From positions 1-8,640 of the forward strand of contig CAYHRT010000173.1 in the NCBI GenBank assembly GCA_964359085.1: a DNA stretch of 8,640 nucleotides. The letters run 5' to 3'. How positions within the stretch are numbered: the first letter of the stretch is position 1; each line of letters starts with the position of its first letter. The DNA is from GWA2-49-15 sp964359085 (GTDB lineage Bacteria; Bdellovibrionota; Bacteriovoracia; Bacteriovoracales; Bacteriovoracaceae). Made by a program: the position numbers and the translations under genes. Positions 1 to 7,638 of the stretch are shown piece by piece. The notes beneath the pieces were generated by a model. The model saw nothing but the letters and a program-made list of their open reading frames with translations, made no database searches and was not told the origin of the DNA.

Positions 1-1
1 G

Positions 2-127
2 CGTCTTCAAATGTTTCTCGCTCGTTGCATGATCTCCCGCCCTCTTCCCAATTCGGAACGGTGTGAAAAAATTTGGCGCGATCATGTCTATTCTCAAAAT
101 GGTGCTTACTCTATGAATGAAGGGTGA
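2..127 (+). CDS. Possible 3' end of an upstream gene (partial, unidentified)
   Basis: Reading frame 2 is open from the window edge to a TGA at 125-127, giving about 41 residues that end in YSMNEG. The stop falls 4 bases before the preferred thrA start at 132, so the thrA ribosome binding site (AAGGG, 120-124) lies inside the last codons. That is the spacing expected of a tightly packed operon, and it is the main reason to take the frame seriously. A chance open frame of this length is not rare, and the complementary frame over much of it is also free of stops. I do not recognise the peptide. If it is real, thrABC may be co-transcribed with an upstream gene. Confidence 0.4.
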   Translation, partial: RLQMFLARCMISRPLPNSERCEKIWRDHVYSQNGAYSMNEG

Positions 128-134
128 TCTTATG
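120..134 (+). promoter_or_regulatory. Ribosome binding site deciding the thrA start
   Basis: An AAGGG purine run (120-124) sits 7 bases before ATG 132. The alternative in-frame ATG at 117 has no comparable upstream purine run and would add five residues (MKGDL) not expected before the conserved KFGG strand. This favours 132 as the start. Confidence 0.6.
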
Positions 135-2636
135 AGTGCATTTTCCGTCCATAAATTTGGTGGTTCCAGTCTGGCGAATGTTGAATGCTTTAAGCGAGTC
201 TTTAACATCATTTCTCAGTTGCCAAAGCGATCCGATAGTTTTTTTGTCTTGTCGGCCATGGCCGGTGTTACGGATAGATTAGTGAGTGTGCTGAACTATG
301 CTAAAAATCAAAATATAGAATATAAGAATGCACTGGTGCAGTTAAGAAATCTTCACATGGACACTTTGCATATTCTGGCCCCCGATTATCTCAAGAAATT
401 TCAGTCAGATTTAGATTCCGATCTCGGTCTAATTGAATCGGCGCTCAAAACGATCCTGGCGGCCGAGGATTATACTGAAGAACAATTTGAATATGTCACG
501 AGTTTTGGTGAACTTTGGTCTACCTGGATGATGGTTTATTTCTTGCAGCAGCAGCATCTTCCCTGTTCTCGTTTGGATGCCCGTGATTTTCTTATTGTGG
601 AGCATGCTTGCACTGGCCCCAGTTTGAAAGTTGAGATTTCTCAAAAAAAACTGAACGAAAAACTTGCAACAAAATCGGCCGGGCCTTGTATTGTAACCGG
701 ATATGTGGCCACATCAGTCGCTGGTATCCCCACCACACTGAAGCGAAATGGCAGCGATTTTTCCGCCGCCCTCCTGGGCCTTTTGTTGGACGCCAAAGAC
801 ATTACTATTTGGAGTGATGTGGATGGCTGTTTGTCGGCCGATCCAAAATTGGTACCGAAGGCCCATTTAATAGAGGAACTTTCATATCATGAGGCCATGG
901 AGATGGCCTACTTTGGCTCCAAGGTACTCCACCCTAAGACTATGCAACCCGCAATGGAGAAAAGTATTCCAATTTTTCTTAAAAATACTTTTTACCCGGA
1001 AAATAAAGGCACGACCATTTCCAAAGCACGACAAACCGGAAGTGAGGAAAATCCTGTCAAGGCCCTGGCGTGCATGAAAAACGTTTCAGTCGTCAATGTG
1101 GAAGGGGCCTTCATGATCGGAGTCCCGGGTATCGCCACGCGTTTATTTGCAGCACTCTTCGCGGATAATATTTCAGTCATCATGATTTCCCAGGCCAGCA
1201 GCGAGTATTCGATTTCGTTTGTGGTCAAGGCAGAAGACGGGGCCAAGGCCAGGAATTCAGCCGTGCGCGCTTTTAAAACAGAAATGGAATTGGGGCATAT
1301 TCCGCGAATAACCTTAGAAGAGGGGGCGGGCATTTTGGCGTTAATAGGCGACCAGATGAATCGCGTTCGAGGTATTTCAGGCCAATTTTTTAAGGCCTTG
1401 GCACGCGCCAACGTCAATATTCGTATGATTGCTCAGGGCAGCAGCGAGAGAAATATCTCCGTGGTGGTAAAAAATGAGGATTTGCAAAAGGGGCTGAGGG
1501 CCGCCCATGCTTCTTTTCACCTGTCTTCTTTGACTCTCAACTTGGCCCTCATCGGCCCTGGTTTGATAGGTGCGACTTTTATTCAACAAATTGAAGGGCA
1601 GAGAGCGGAGCTAAGGAAAAGATTTAATATAAATTTAGTTTTGCAGGCCATCTGTAATTCAAAGACCATGTATTTGAAGGATGCTATTTCACAAGCTGAT
1701 CCAGGAAAGTTACTTAAGGATGAAGGCGTTCCGATCGATTTTGGCAAGATGATGGCGCATCTTGAACAAGATGGCTCCCCTCATAGGGTTATCCTAGATT
1801 GTACCGCCAGTGATGTGATTCCTAATCATTATCAAAGTTGGTTGTCTCAGGGTTTTCATATCATCACCCCGAATAAAAAAGGCCCTGCTGGAGATCTTGA
1901 GAGGATCAAAAAAATATCGCATGAAATAGATTCAGGATTGATCAGATCACATAAGAGAAGGGGACGATATTTTTATTATGAGACGACTGTTGGAGCTGGA
2001 CTTCCCATTATTTCAACACTCAAGGATTTGATCGCAACCGGAGATAAGATTGTTGAAATAGAAGGGGTACTTTCAGGAACCTTGAGTTTCATTTTTAATC
2101 AGTATAATGCTGATGTAAAGTTCTCTGCGATTTTAAAAAAGGCCAAAGATTTAGGTTACACCGAACCTGATCCCCGTGATGATCTCTCTGGAATGGACGT
2201 GGCCAGAAAAGTTATCATTTTAGCTCGCGAAATGGGTTTGGCATGCAAAATTGAGGACGTCTGCGTTGAGAGTTTGGTTCCTGTTCATTTACGTGACTGC
2301 TCAGTCGAAGAGTTTATGAATCGAGTACAGGAATTAGATGCCCCTATGGAAGAGAGAAGGTCCAAAGGCCAGAGTGAAAAGAAGTCTCTGCGTTTCACGG
2401 GTAAAATTTGCAACACTGATCAAGAAGGTAAAATTACGGTTGGCCTTCATTCCTTTTCAGACGATCACTCTTTTTGTCGTCTCAAAGGAAGCGAAAATTG
2501 CATTGCTTACACAACTAAGAGATACAAGCAATATCCCCTTGTGGTCCAAGGCCCGGGCGCTGGGGCCCAAGTTACCGCAGCCGGTGTCTTTGCCGACTTA
2601 ATCAAGTTGGCCGAAAATCTGAGGGCCGATTCATGA
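132..2636 (+). CDS. thrA: Bifunctional aspartokinase / homoserine dehydrogenase (ThrA)
   Basis: This fusion enzyme catalyses the first and third steps of the aspartate-to-threonine route: ATP-dependent phosphorylation of aspartate, and NAD(P)H reduction of aspartate semialdehyde to homoserine. Numbering is from ATG 132. The kinase domain opens with KFGG (8-11) and has KRNGSDFSA (204-212) and a WSDVDG segment. Two ACT-type regulatory repeats follow, each with a QxSSExxISxVV-like signature (about 354-365 and 435-446). In this family these sites bind threonine, so feedback inhibition is likely kept. The dehydrogenase has a Rossmann motif GPGLIG (475-480), TPNKK (579-583), VGAGLP (620-625), the DDLSGMDVARK block (683-693) holding the catalytic lysine, and C-terminal VTAAGVFADL. 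At 834 aa it is close to E. coli ThrA (820). An ATG at 117 is also in frame, but ATG 132 has AAGGG at a good distance and gives the family's usual short lead before KFGG. Confidence 0.97.
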   Translation: MSAFSVHKFGGSSLANVECFKRVFNIISQLPKRSDSFFVLSAMAGVTDRLVSVLNYAKNQNIEYKNALVQLRNLHMDTLHILAPDYLKKFQSDLDSDLGLIESALKTILAAEDYTEEQFEYVTSFGELWSTWMMVYFLQQQHLPCSRLDARDFLIVEHACTGPSLKVEISQKKLNEKLATKSAGPCIVTGYVATSVAGIPTTLKRNGSDFSAALLGLLLDAKDITIWSDVDGCLSADPKLVPKAHLIEELSYHEAMEMAYFGSKVLHPKTMQPAMEKSIPIFLKNTFYPENKGTTISKARQTGSEENPVKALACMKNVSVVNVEGAFMIGVPGIATRLFAALFADNISVIMISQASSEYSISFVVKAEDGAKARNSAVRAFKTEMELGHIPRITLEEGAGILALIGDQMNRVRGISGQFFKALARANVNIRMIAQGSSERNISVVVKNEDLQKGLRAAHASFHLSSLTLNLALIGPGLIGATFIQQIEGQRAELRKRFNINLVLQAICNSKTMYLKDAISQADPGKLLKDEGVPIDFGKMMAHLEQDGSPHRVILDCTASDVIPNHYQSWLSQGFHIITPNKKGPAGDLERIKKISHEIDSGLIRSHKRRGRYFYYETTVGAGLPIISTLKDLIATGDKIVEIEGVLSGTLSFIFNQYNADVKFSAILKKAKDLGYTEPDPRDDLSGMDVARKVIILAREMGLACKIEDVCVESLVPVHLRDCSVEEFMNRVQELDAPMEERRSKGQSEKKSLRFTGKICNTDQEGKITVGLHSFSDDHSFCRLKGSENCIAYTTKRYKQYPLVVQGPGAGAQVTAAGVFADLIKLAENLRADS

Positions 2637-3598
2637 AAATAATATCTGTGGCAAGCGCTCCCGCAACGGTAGCGAATGTTAATGCGGGCTTTGATATTTT
2701 AGGTTTTTCGCTGCCAGGAATGGGGGATAAAATACATGCCAGTATTATTCCTGAAATGAGAGTCCAGATAAAAAACATTGTCAGTTCGGTCGAAGCTGAT
2801 TCTGCTGCCATTCCGATCAATCCTACCAAAAACACCGCTAGCGTCGCTTTGCAAGAGATGATCAATGGAGAAAAGCTCCCTCATGGTTTTGAAATCAGTA
2901 TTGAAAAGGGGATTCCATTGGCCTCTGGATTAGGAGGTTCCGCTGCTTCTGCTGTCGCCGCCGTAGTCGCCGGCAACCAGTTACTCAAGAAGAAGCTGCC
3001 TCTCTCGAAATTATTTTTTTATGCCCTCAAAGGTGAGGAAGTCGCCAGTGGCGGCATGCATGGGGATAATATCGCTCCGGCATTGTATGGTGGCATTACC
3101 GCCTGTTTGAAAACGGCAGAGGGCGATTTTCAAGTTATTCCTATAAAGTGCCCAGCAAAACTTTTTTGTACCATTTTCCACCCAGCATTTTCACTGGAGA
3201 CCAAAAAGGCCAGGGGAATTTTAAAAAATGAGGTTTCACTTAAAGATTATATTCAACAATCGATGCATTTGTCCGGGCTATTGATGGGATTGACTCTCGG
3301 CGATTACGAACTTATCCGTACTCATGCCAAAGATATTATTATCACACCTCAAAGAGAAACTCTTTTACCTTTCTATCATCTCTTTGCCCCCGAGCTAATC
3401 AAAGCGCGATCTTTAGCTTTTGGCATCTCTGGTGCCGGGCCGTCTCTTTTCTCGCTCACTAAAACGCTCAGAGAGGCAAAAAACTTAAGCGAGCTATTTT
3501 GGCGTTTAAGCCGCAAGCATAAAGTGCCCGGGCAAGTTTTTACCGGACAAGTTGGGGTAGGCAAACCTCAGGTCAGCACTTTGAAGGTTAAAGAATGA
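2633..3598 (+). CDS. thrB: Homoserine kinase (ThrB), GHMP family
   Basis: ThrB phosphorylates homoserine with ATP to give O-phosphohomoserine, the substrate of threonine synthase. The 321-residue product is near the 310 of E. coli ThrB. GHMP kinase features appear in order: an N-terminal substrate-side motif ANVNAGFDILG (14-24); the phosphate-binding loop PLASGLGGSAASA (95-107); HGDNIAPALYGG (143-154); and the C-terminal GISGAGPSLF motif (264-273). HGDNIAP matches the homoserine-kinase subgroup better than the mevalonate or galactose kinases. The start overlaps the thrA stop as ATGA (2633-2636), and GAGGG lies about 7 bases upstream inside thrA, so translation is probably coupled. The position between thrA and thrC fits the assignment. 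No damage was seen. Confidence 0.96.
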   Translation: MKIISVASAPATVANVNAGFDILGFSLPGMGDKIHASIIPEMRVQIKNIVSSVEADSAAIPINPTKNTASVALQEMINGEKLPHGFEISIEKGIPLASGLGGSAASAVAAVVAGNQLLKKKLPLSKLFFYALKGEEVASGGMHGDNIAPALYGGITACLKTAEGDFQVIPIKCPAKLFCTIFHPAFSLETKKARGILKNEVSLKDYIQQSMHLSGLLMGLTLGDYELIRTHAKDIIITPQRETLLPFYHLFAPELIKARSLAFGISGAGPSLFSLTKTLREAKNLSELFWRLSRKHKVPGQVFTGQVGVGKPQVSTLKVKE

Positions 3599-3780
3599 GG
3601 TACGTTTCTACTCGTAATGGCCAAAAAAAATATTTACTGAGTGAAGTGCTAAAAATGGGCATTTGTCCTGTCGGTGGACTTTTTGTTCCAGAGTCTCTTC
3701 CGAAATTTAATGATAATTTCTTTGATCGCAAAGATGACTATCTATCTTTTAGTGAAAAGCTTCTTCATCCATTCTTTGAG

Positions 3781-3783
3781 TGA
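3781..3783 (+). other. Premature in-frame TGA in thrC (codon 63)
   Basis: The local reading is TTT GAG TGA GAT GAT TTA GAA. The frame is the same before and after the TGA, so a single indel cannot explain it; a base substitution (or base-call error) is the simplest cause. The site is in a poorly conserved linker between the N-terminal domain and the AxxFPxP segment, where many residues would be tolerated. An overlapping out-of-frame ATG at 3785 reaches a TAG after two codons, so it offers no useful restart. Confidence 0.95.
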
Positions 3784-4877
3784 GATGATTTAGAAAAAAA
3801 GTTGCACGAAATTTTAAAGCAAGCATTGAATTTCCCCGTCCCTTTGAACGAAATCAGCAGTAATCATTATCTTTTAGAGCTTTTTCACGGCCCAACTGCC
3901 GCATTCAAAGACATTGGCGCACGCTTTTTGGCCGTATGCTTTGATAAGTTAGGCGAGCAAAAAACAATTCTTGTGGCAACCTCAGGAGATACCGGCGGTG
4001 CCGTGGCCAGCGCATTCTATGAAAAAAAAGGCATCAAAGTTGTTATTCTTTTTCCCAAACATGGTGTTTCGCCCCTTCAGAGGCAGCAATTAACTTGTTG
4101 GGGGCAAAATATCTTATCGCTAGAGGTGGATGGTGATTTTGATGATTGTCAGAAATTAGTGAAGGAGGCCTTTTTAGATAAGGCGCTTTGTGCAAAATAC
4201 GCTCTTACCTCCGCCAACTCCATTAATATTGGACGACTTCTTCCGCAAATGACCTATTATGCCTTTTCTTCTTATAAATTATTTTCACAGTCTCAAACCC
4301 CCATAAACTTTGTTATTCCCTCAGGAAATATGGGAAATGGGATGGCAGCCGTTTGGGCCAAAGAAATGGGGCTACCCATTGGAGAAATACATTTCGCTTG
4401 TAATGCAAACCGCGCCATCTTTGATTTTTTTCAAAATAAAAAATTCACTGCGCGAGATAGTTTTAAAACTCTGGCCAATGCTATGGACGTCGGTAATCCT
4501 TCTAATATGGAACGGCTGCTCGATTTAGAAAAGAGAAGGCCATCAGTTCTTGGTGATTTATCCGCTAGCTGGCATTCGGATGAGAAGATTCGCAGCGTGA
4601 TTTTGGATTATTTTCAAAAGAAAAATAAAATTGTATGCCCGCATACTGCCGTGGCGCTGGCGGCCGGTGAGCGTTTTTCGTCCGAGAGTATGGTGGTATC
4701 CGTAGCTACCGCTCATCCCTATAAATTTCAGGAAATAATTATTGATATCTTGGGGCGACAAACTCTTCTCGCACCTCAGACCCTAACAGCTTTGTTAAGT
4801 AGACCCACGAGCTTTCACCCTATGGGGAAAGAGTTGGCGCATCTGCAATCAGAATTAGAGAAATTTTGTCACAAGTC

Positions 4878-4881
4878 CTAG
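4878..4881. other. Interlocked convergent stop codons (CTAG) of thrC and ppk2
   Basis: The palindrome CTAG supplies the thrC stop TAG on the plus strand (4879-4881) and the ppk2 stop TAG on the minus strand (complement of 4878-4880). The two convergent genes overlap by three to four bases, leaving no room for an intergenic terminator. Transcripts from either side probably extend into the other gene. Confidence 0.9.
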
Positions 4882-5750
4882 GCTGCTTTTTTCACGACTT
4901 CTTTTACCTGTTCGGGAACTCGCTCGCCTTTTTCGAAAATGTCTTTGGCCAGACCTAGAATGCTGGGATCAATTTCTTTAATGTTCTCCTGCTTTTTCTC
5001 GCTATAAGCGAGATTGTGAAGAACATAACGGATGCAGTTGATGCGCGCTCGTTTTTTGTCATCGGAGCGGATCACTGTCCATGGCGCATCGGCGGTGTCT
5101 GTATGAAAAAACATTTCTTCCTTGGCCTTGGTATAATCATCCCACTTGTCGAGGGATGCCATATCAATGGGGCTTAACTTCCATTGTTTTAGAGGATCAT
5201 GTTGACGCTCCTCAAAGCGTCGTTTTTGCTCTTTTCTTGAAACTGAAAACCAGAATTTGAACAGTATGATCCCACTATTAACCAGCATTCTCTCAATCAC
5301 AGGTGCCTGCCGCAAGAATTCCCGATGATCACCTGGAGTGCAAAATCCCATAACACGTTCGACTCCGGCCCGGTTGTACCAAGAACGGTCAAAAAATACG
5401 ATTTCTCCGGCAGAGGGTAATCTTGTGATGTAACGTTGAAAATACCACTGGCCTTTTTCCCTTTCCGACGGCTTTTCCAGGGCCACGATGGTGGCACTCC
5501 GAGGGTTGAGATGCTCCATGAAGCGTTTTATGGTACCGCCCTTACCGGCAGCATCGCGACCTTCAAAAATAATCATCACACGCTGACCGGTGGTCTTCAC
5601 CCAGTTTTGCATTTTAAGAAGTTCGATTTGTAGATTCTCCATCAGGTTTTCATATTCTTTGCCTTCCATTTTTGGTGGAAGTTCGTATTCATAGAGCGTC
5701 CGTTGGTGGACCTTGTTACTGTCGGACTTCGTTGATTTATCATCGGCCAT
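4878..5750 (-). CDS. ppk2: Polyphosphate kinase 2 (PPK2), class I-like
   Basis: PPK2 enzymes transfer phosphate between inorganic polyphosphate and nucleotides. Class I members mainly use polyphosphate to convert ADP or GDP to the triphosphate, in the cytoplasm. The 290-aa product has the single P-loop kinase core: Walker A FEGRDAAGKGG (62-72), the NPRSATIVALEKPSEREKGQWYFQRY region (82-107), Walker B IVFFDRSWYNRAGVERVMGF (117-136), and the lid SVSRKEQKRRFEER...DPLKQWKLSP (169-194), then WDDYTKAKEEMFFHTDT (203-219) and APW...DDKKRARINCIRYVL. Length and motifs match the one-domain class I family; class is inferred from overall resemblance only. The N-terminal about 20 residues and the lysine-rich C-terminus are variable tails. 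The start is backed by AGGAG six bases upstream. It converges on thrC, and a functional tie to threonine synthesis is not implied. Confidence 0.95.
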   Translation of the reverse strand: MADDKSTKSDSNKVHQRTLYEYELPPKMEGKEYENLMENLQIELLKMQNWVKTTGQRVMIIFEGRDAAGKGGTIKRFMEHLNPRSATIVALEKPSEREKGQWYFQRYITRLPSAGEIVFFDRSWYNRAGVERVMGFCTPGDHREFLRQAPVIERMLVNSGIILFKFWFSVSRKEQKRRFEERQHDPLKQWKLSPIDMASLDKWDDYTKAKEEMFFHTDTADAPWTVIRSDDKKRARINCIRYVLHNLAYSEKKQENIKEIDPSILGLAKDIFEKGERVPEQVKEVVKKAA

Positions 5751-5755
5751 GCAAT

Positions 5756-5761
5756 TCTCCT
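5756..5761 (-). promoter_or_regulatory. Strong ribosome binding site of ppk2
   Basis: On the minus strand AGGAGA ends 5 bases before ATG 5750, a near-consensus Shine-Dalgarno sequence that fixes the ppk2 start. I could not find a convincing -35/-10 pair for ppk2 in the 155-bp gap. TAGAAT- and TAAAAT-like hexamers are present on the minus strand, but without a matching -35 box. Confidence 0.75.
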
Positions 5762-5809
5762 GTTGAGCAACTTATCGGAAATTTAAGGTAATTCTAAAAT
5801 GTACAATAT

Positions 5810-5833
5810 CGATTTTATCGGCCATTCGCGAAT
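5810..5833. repeat. Short inverted repeats upstream of ppk2
   Basis: ATTCGCGAAT (5824-5833) is a perfect 10-base palindrome, and CGAT-ttt-ATCG (5810-5820) lies beside it. Both are in the gap between the regulator gene's stop and ppk2, 60-85 bases before the ppk2 start. Their position would suit an operator near a ppk2 promoter, but such short palindromes also occur by chance. Confidence 0.3.
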
Positions 5834-5905
5834 AGAGCAGATGTTGCGTGGTACTGCGTTTGCCATTGTCGGATACACAACTTGATGAGTGTGTGGCCAA
5901 GGCAC

Positions 5906-7477
5906 TCAAGGATTTTCATCATCATTAATAAGGTTTGGACCTTTGTAGTTTATGCGATAGCAAGTCCGCGGGCCTTTGCCGATGCGCTCAAGGGGCCCAT
6001 GGACGCACATTTGGTTTAGAATGCGAATTGTCGAGCGATGGGAAACACCGAGGATTTGCGCTCCTTCTGCCGCGACGATTAAACGTGTTTTAAAATGATC
6101 TTGGAGTTGTCTTAGATGCTGCTGCATTTTGTAGCTCAAGGCATGGGCAGGAGTATCTCTTGTAAGACAGATGGTACATCCGTGCGAACTGGTCAAACTG
6201 TAAAAACCTGAGTCTTCTTTAATTTCGAGGGAAATGTGATTTTTCTGAAACCAGTGCCGCAGTCGACGCAGGGCCTGGTGTATGCGATCGGGCGATGATG
6301 TCGGATGGTAATATTCTTTGGGGTAAAGAAGTTCGTGCAGTTCAGAAACTCGCATGGGTTTGTAGAAATCCTGGCTTAATGCCAAGAGTAGGCGTTGAGG
6401 GATCTGACCTTCTTTAAGCCAGGAAGGCCCTAGATTGCTCTGCCCGTTGTGGAGATTCACGATTGGCGAGTTTGCAAGTGTTGGCCTAAAAAAAGACCAT
6501 TGATACTGCGTGGGAAGTTTTTCTACTCCTCCCAATACCTTCAGAATACGTTTTCTAAAAGTTGGGTAGGTTGTTCCAAAATAGAGCTGAATGAGCAGTT
6601 TTTCATTCTTAAAGCAAGTAGCTTCATAGTAATCGCAACTTCGCACATTTTCCCAGCGTCGGGTGGCCTTAAATCGCGCGCGAACTTTTCGCAATTGGGC
6701 CAGGGCCTGATCGCGGTCTTCTCCTGTCTCTAAAGCGCGATAGAGATCACACAAGCATTTCCACTGAGCAAGAAGCAAGTCAAAGATCGGGTCATTGTCC
6801 TTGATTACTCTTTCTTCGAGATGTTTTAGCGCGACCTCTGCCTGTTTCCACTCTTTTTCTAGAATATGTATTTGGGCCAAGCCAAATAAGGCACTTTTGT
6901 GAAGGAGTCGATACTGGTTGAAACTGGTTTTGGATACAACCTCTGTAAGCAAGATTTGGGCCCGGGTGAGATCACCACATCCATGCATGAGAGATTGGGC
7001 CAGATTCACGATTCCCCAGAAACGCATAGGCTGATCCACCTCAAGAAGTTTAATGTATTTCTCCAGATATGGAACGGCTCCTTCCCAGTCCCATTGCCAG
7101 ATATGAACATAACTACGAAAAAGAAGTGCGTTGGGAAATTTTTGATTATCGACTTGGGCCAATAGTTTGTCTGCCTCATGGGCGGCACCGATGGCATTTA
7201 AAGCGGCGGCATATTCGCCCTTTTCAGCGTCTATAGCATGGATGGGGGAATGGGGTGAGGGGCGAACGATATGATGGAGAAGGGCCACAGTATTTTCAGG
7301 CAGATGCGCTCGTCTCGCTAGATTGGCCAAAGTGAAAATCAGTTTACGCTCCACCCGTTTTTTAAAAAGTGGTCGAAGCAAAGTTTGGGCCTGCTCCATA
7401 TGGCCTTGAATCACTAGTTGCTCAATTTTTGAAAGGGTCTGGGTGAGTTTATTTGTCGTACCATGAGCTAAGTTCAT
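5906..7477 (-). CDS. Helical-repeat (TPR-like) protein with two C-terminal winged-helix domains; probable transcription regulator
   Basis: Residues about 10-300 of this 523-aa protein look like an alpha-solenoid of TPR-type helix pairs (for example AQTLLRPLF, GAVPYLEKYIKLL, LFGLAQIHILEKEWKQAEVALKHLEE). There is no signal peptide or membrane segment. Residues about 355-430 resemble an OmpR/SARP-type winged helix: a QRLLLALSQ helix, RVSELHELLYP, a recognition-like helix IHQALRRLRHWF, then a hairpin ending in GFYSL. Residues about 460-512 look like a second winged helix: AAEGAQILGVSHRSTIRILNQM, then GPLERIGKGPRTCYRI as the wing. Two DNA-binding modules behind a repeat sensor suggest a regulator, which is inference from pattern only. 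The start at 7477 has a poor ribosome binding site; Met27 (7399), with AAGG upstream, is an alternative. It is divergent from the exported protein gene at 7649. The specific family is not recognised. Confidence 0.85.
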   Translation of the reverse strand: MNLAHGTTNKLTQTLSKIEQLVIQGHMEQAQTLLRPLFKKRVERKLIFTLANLARRAHLPENTVALLHHIVRPSPHSPIHAIDAEKGEYAAALNAIGAAHEADKLLAQVDNQKFPNALLFRSYVHIWQWDWEGAVPYLEKYIKLLEVDQPMRFWGIVNLAQSLMHGCGDLTRAQILLTEVVSKTSFNQYRLLHKSALFGLAQIHILEKEWKQAEVALKHLEERVIKDNDPIFDLLLAQWKCLCDLYRALETGEDRDQALAQLRKVRARFKATRRWENVRSCDYYEATCFKNEKLLIQLYFGTTYPTFRKRILKVLGGVEKLPTQYQWSFFRPTLANSPIVNLHNGQSNLGPSWLKEGQIPQRLLLALSQDFYKPMRVSELHELLYPKEYYHPTSSPDRIHQALRRLRHWFQKNHISLEIKEDSGFYSLTSSHGCTICLTRDTPAHALSYKMQQHLRQLQDHFKTRLIVAAEGAQILGVSHRSTIRILNQMCVHGPLERIGKGPRTCYRINYKGPNLINDDENP

Positions 7478-7554
7478 CTCTTGCCAATATTTTGCGGCAC
7501 CTTAAGAAGAGAAAGTTGGCCGGATGTTAATGACTTTATAAAACATATATCTAC

Positions 7555-7576
7555 ATGAAATATATAGTATTTTCAT
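7555..7576. promoter_or_regulatory. Inverted repeat ATGAAA-N10-TTTCAT over the regulator promoter (possible operator)
   Basis: Six-base arms ATGAAA (7555-7560) and TTTCAT (7571-7576) are separated by 10 AT-rich bases. The repeat covers the -10 hexamer and part of the spacer of the minus-strand promoter, so a bound dimer would block it. The 16-base arm period is about one and a half helical turns. Its place in the divergent gap makes it a candidate site for the neighbouring regulator. This is inference; AT-rich DNA produces such repeats by chance. Confidence 0.35.
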
Positions 7577-7587
7577 AATCGTGCCAA
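7559..7587 (-). promoter_or_regulatory. Sigma-70-type promoter for the winged-helix regulator gene
   Basis: Reading the minus strand, TTGGCA (complement of 7582-7587) is followed by a 17-base spacer and TATATT (complement of 7559-7564). Each hexamer matches the sigma-70 consensus at 5 of 6 positions, with ideal spacing. Transcription would start near 7552, giving a leader of about 75 bases before ATG 7477. Confidence 0.6.
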
Positions 7588-7630
7588 GTAATATCAGTCT
7601 ATTGCGAACGCCATGCGGCATAGTATTTTT

Positions 7631-7638
7631 TAAGGAGG
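7631..7638 (+). promoter_or_regulatory. Consensus ribosome binding site of the exported-protein gene
   Basis: TAAGGAGG is a full Shine-Dalgarno match, 10 bases before ATG 7649. A nearer ATG at 7642 is in another frame and stops after 25 codons, so the long frame decides the start. No strong plus-strand promoter is evident; TTGCGA (7602-7607) with TATTTT (7624-7629) is weak and would start transcription inside the ribosome binding site. Confidence 0.7.

Larger units (their letters stand above)
3595..4881 (+). pseudogene. thrC: Threonine synthase (ThrC), interrupted by an in-frame TGA
   Basis: Threonine synthase is a PLP enzyme that converts O-phosphohomoserine to threonine and phosphate. From ATG 3595 (overlapping the thrB stop as ATGA, with GAAGG upstream) to TAG 4879-4881 there are 428 codons, the normal length for the E. 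coli type. Codon 63 (3781-3783) is TGA. Before it lies the family N-terminal domain (STRNGQKKYLLSEVLKMG, then GLFVPESLP). After it the same frame continues with DDLEKKLHEIL and all expected motifs: HGPTAAFKD with the PLP lysine at codon 105, ATSGDTGGAVAS (128-139), SGNMGNG (243-249), PHTAVALAA (349-357) and TAHPYKF (372-378). No frameshift or second stop was found. A TTG at 3802 could in principle restart translation, but it has no clear ribosome binding site. Possible explanations are a sequencing error, a recent nonsense mutation or readthrough. If the stop is real and not read through, the product is a 62-residue fragment lacking the catalytic lysine. Confidence 0.93.

Noticed and set aside
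84..116. Short frame ATG 84 to TGA 116 as a possible thr leader peptide
   Set aside because: The ten-residue product (MSILKMVLTL) has one Thr and one Ile, and no terminator hairpin or T-run follows.
992..1417. Long 141-codon open frame on the minus strand within thrA
   Set aside because: It lies wholly inside the well-supported thrA frame, has no ribosome binding site of note, and its product shows no recognisable motif; it is a shadow of the coding strand.
3781..3783. TGA in thrC as selenocysteine or as tryptophan under an altered code
   Set aside because: TGA is used as a real stop at the thrA and thrB ends, TGG codes Trp throughout, no SECIS-like hairpin is evident after the codon, and threonine synthase is not a known selenoprotein.
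5875..5896. ACACA/TGTGT inverted repeat after the regulator gene as a terminator
   Set aside because: The stem is only 5 bases and no T-run follows on the minus strand.
7602..7629. TTGCGA-16-TATTTT as promoter of the exported-protein gene
   Set aside because: Each hexamer matches at only 4 of 6 positions, and the implied start would fall within the ribosome binding site.
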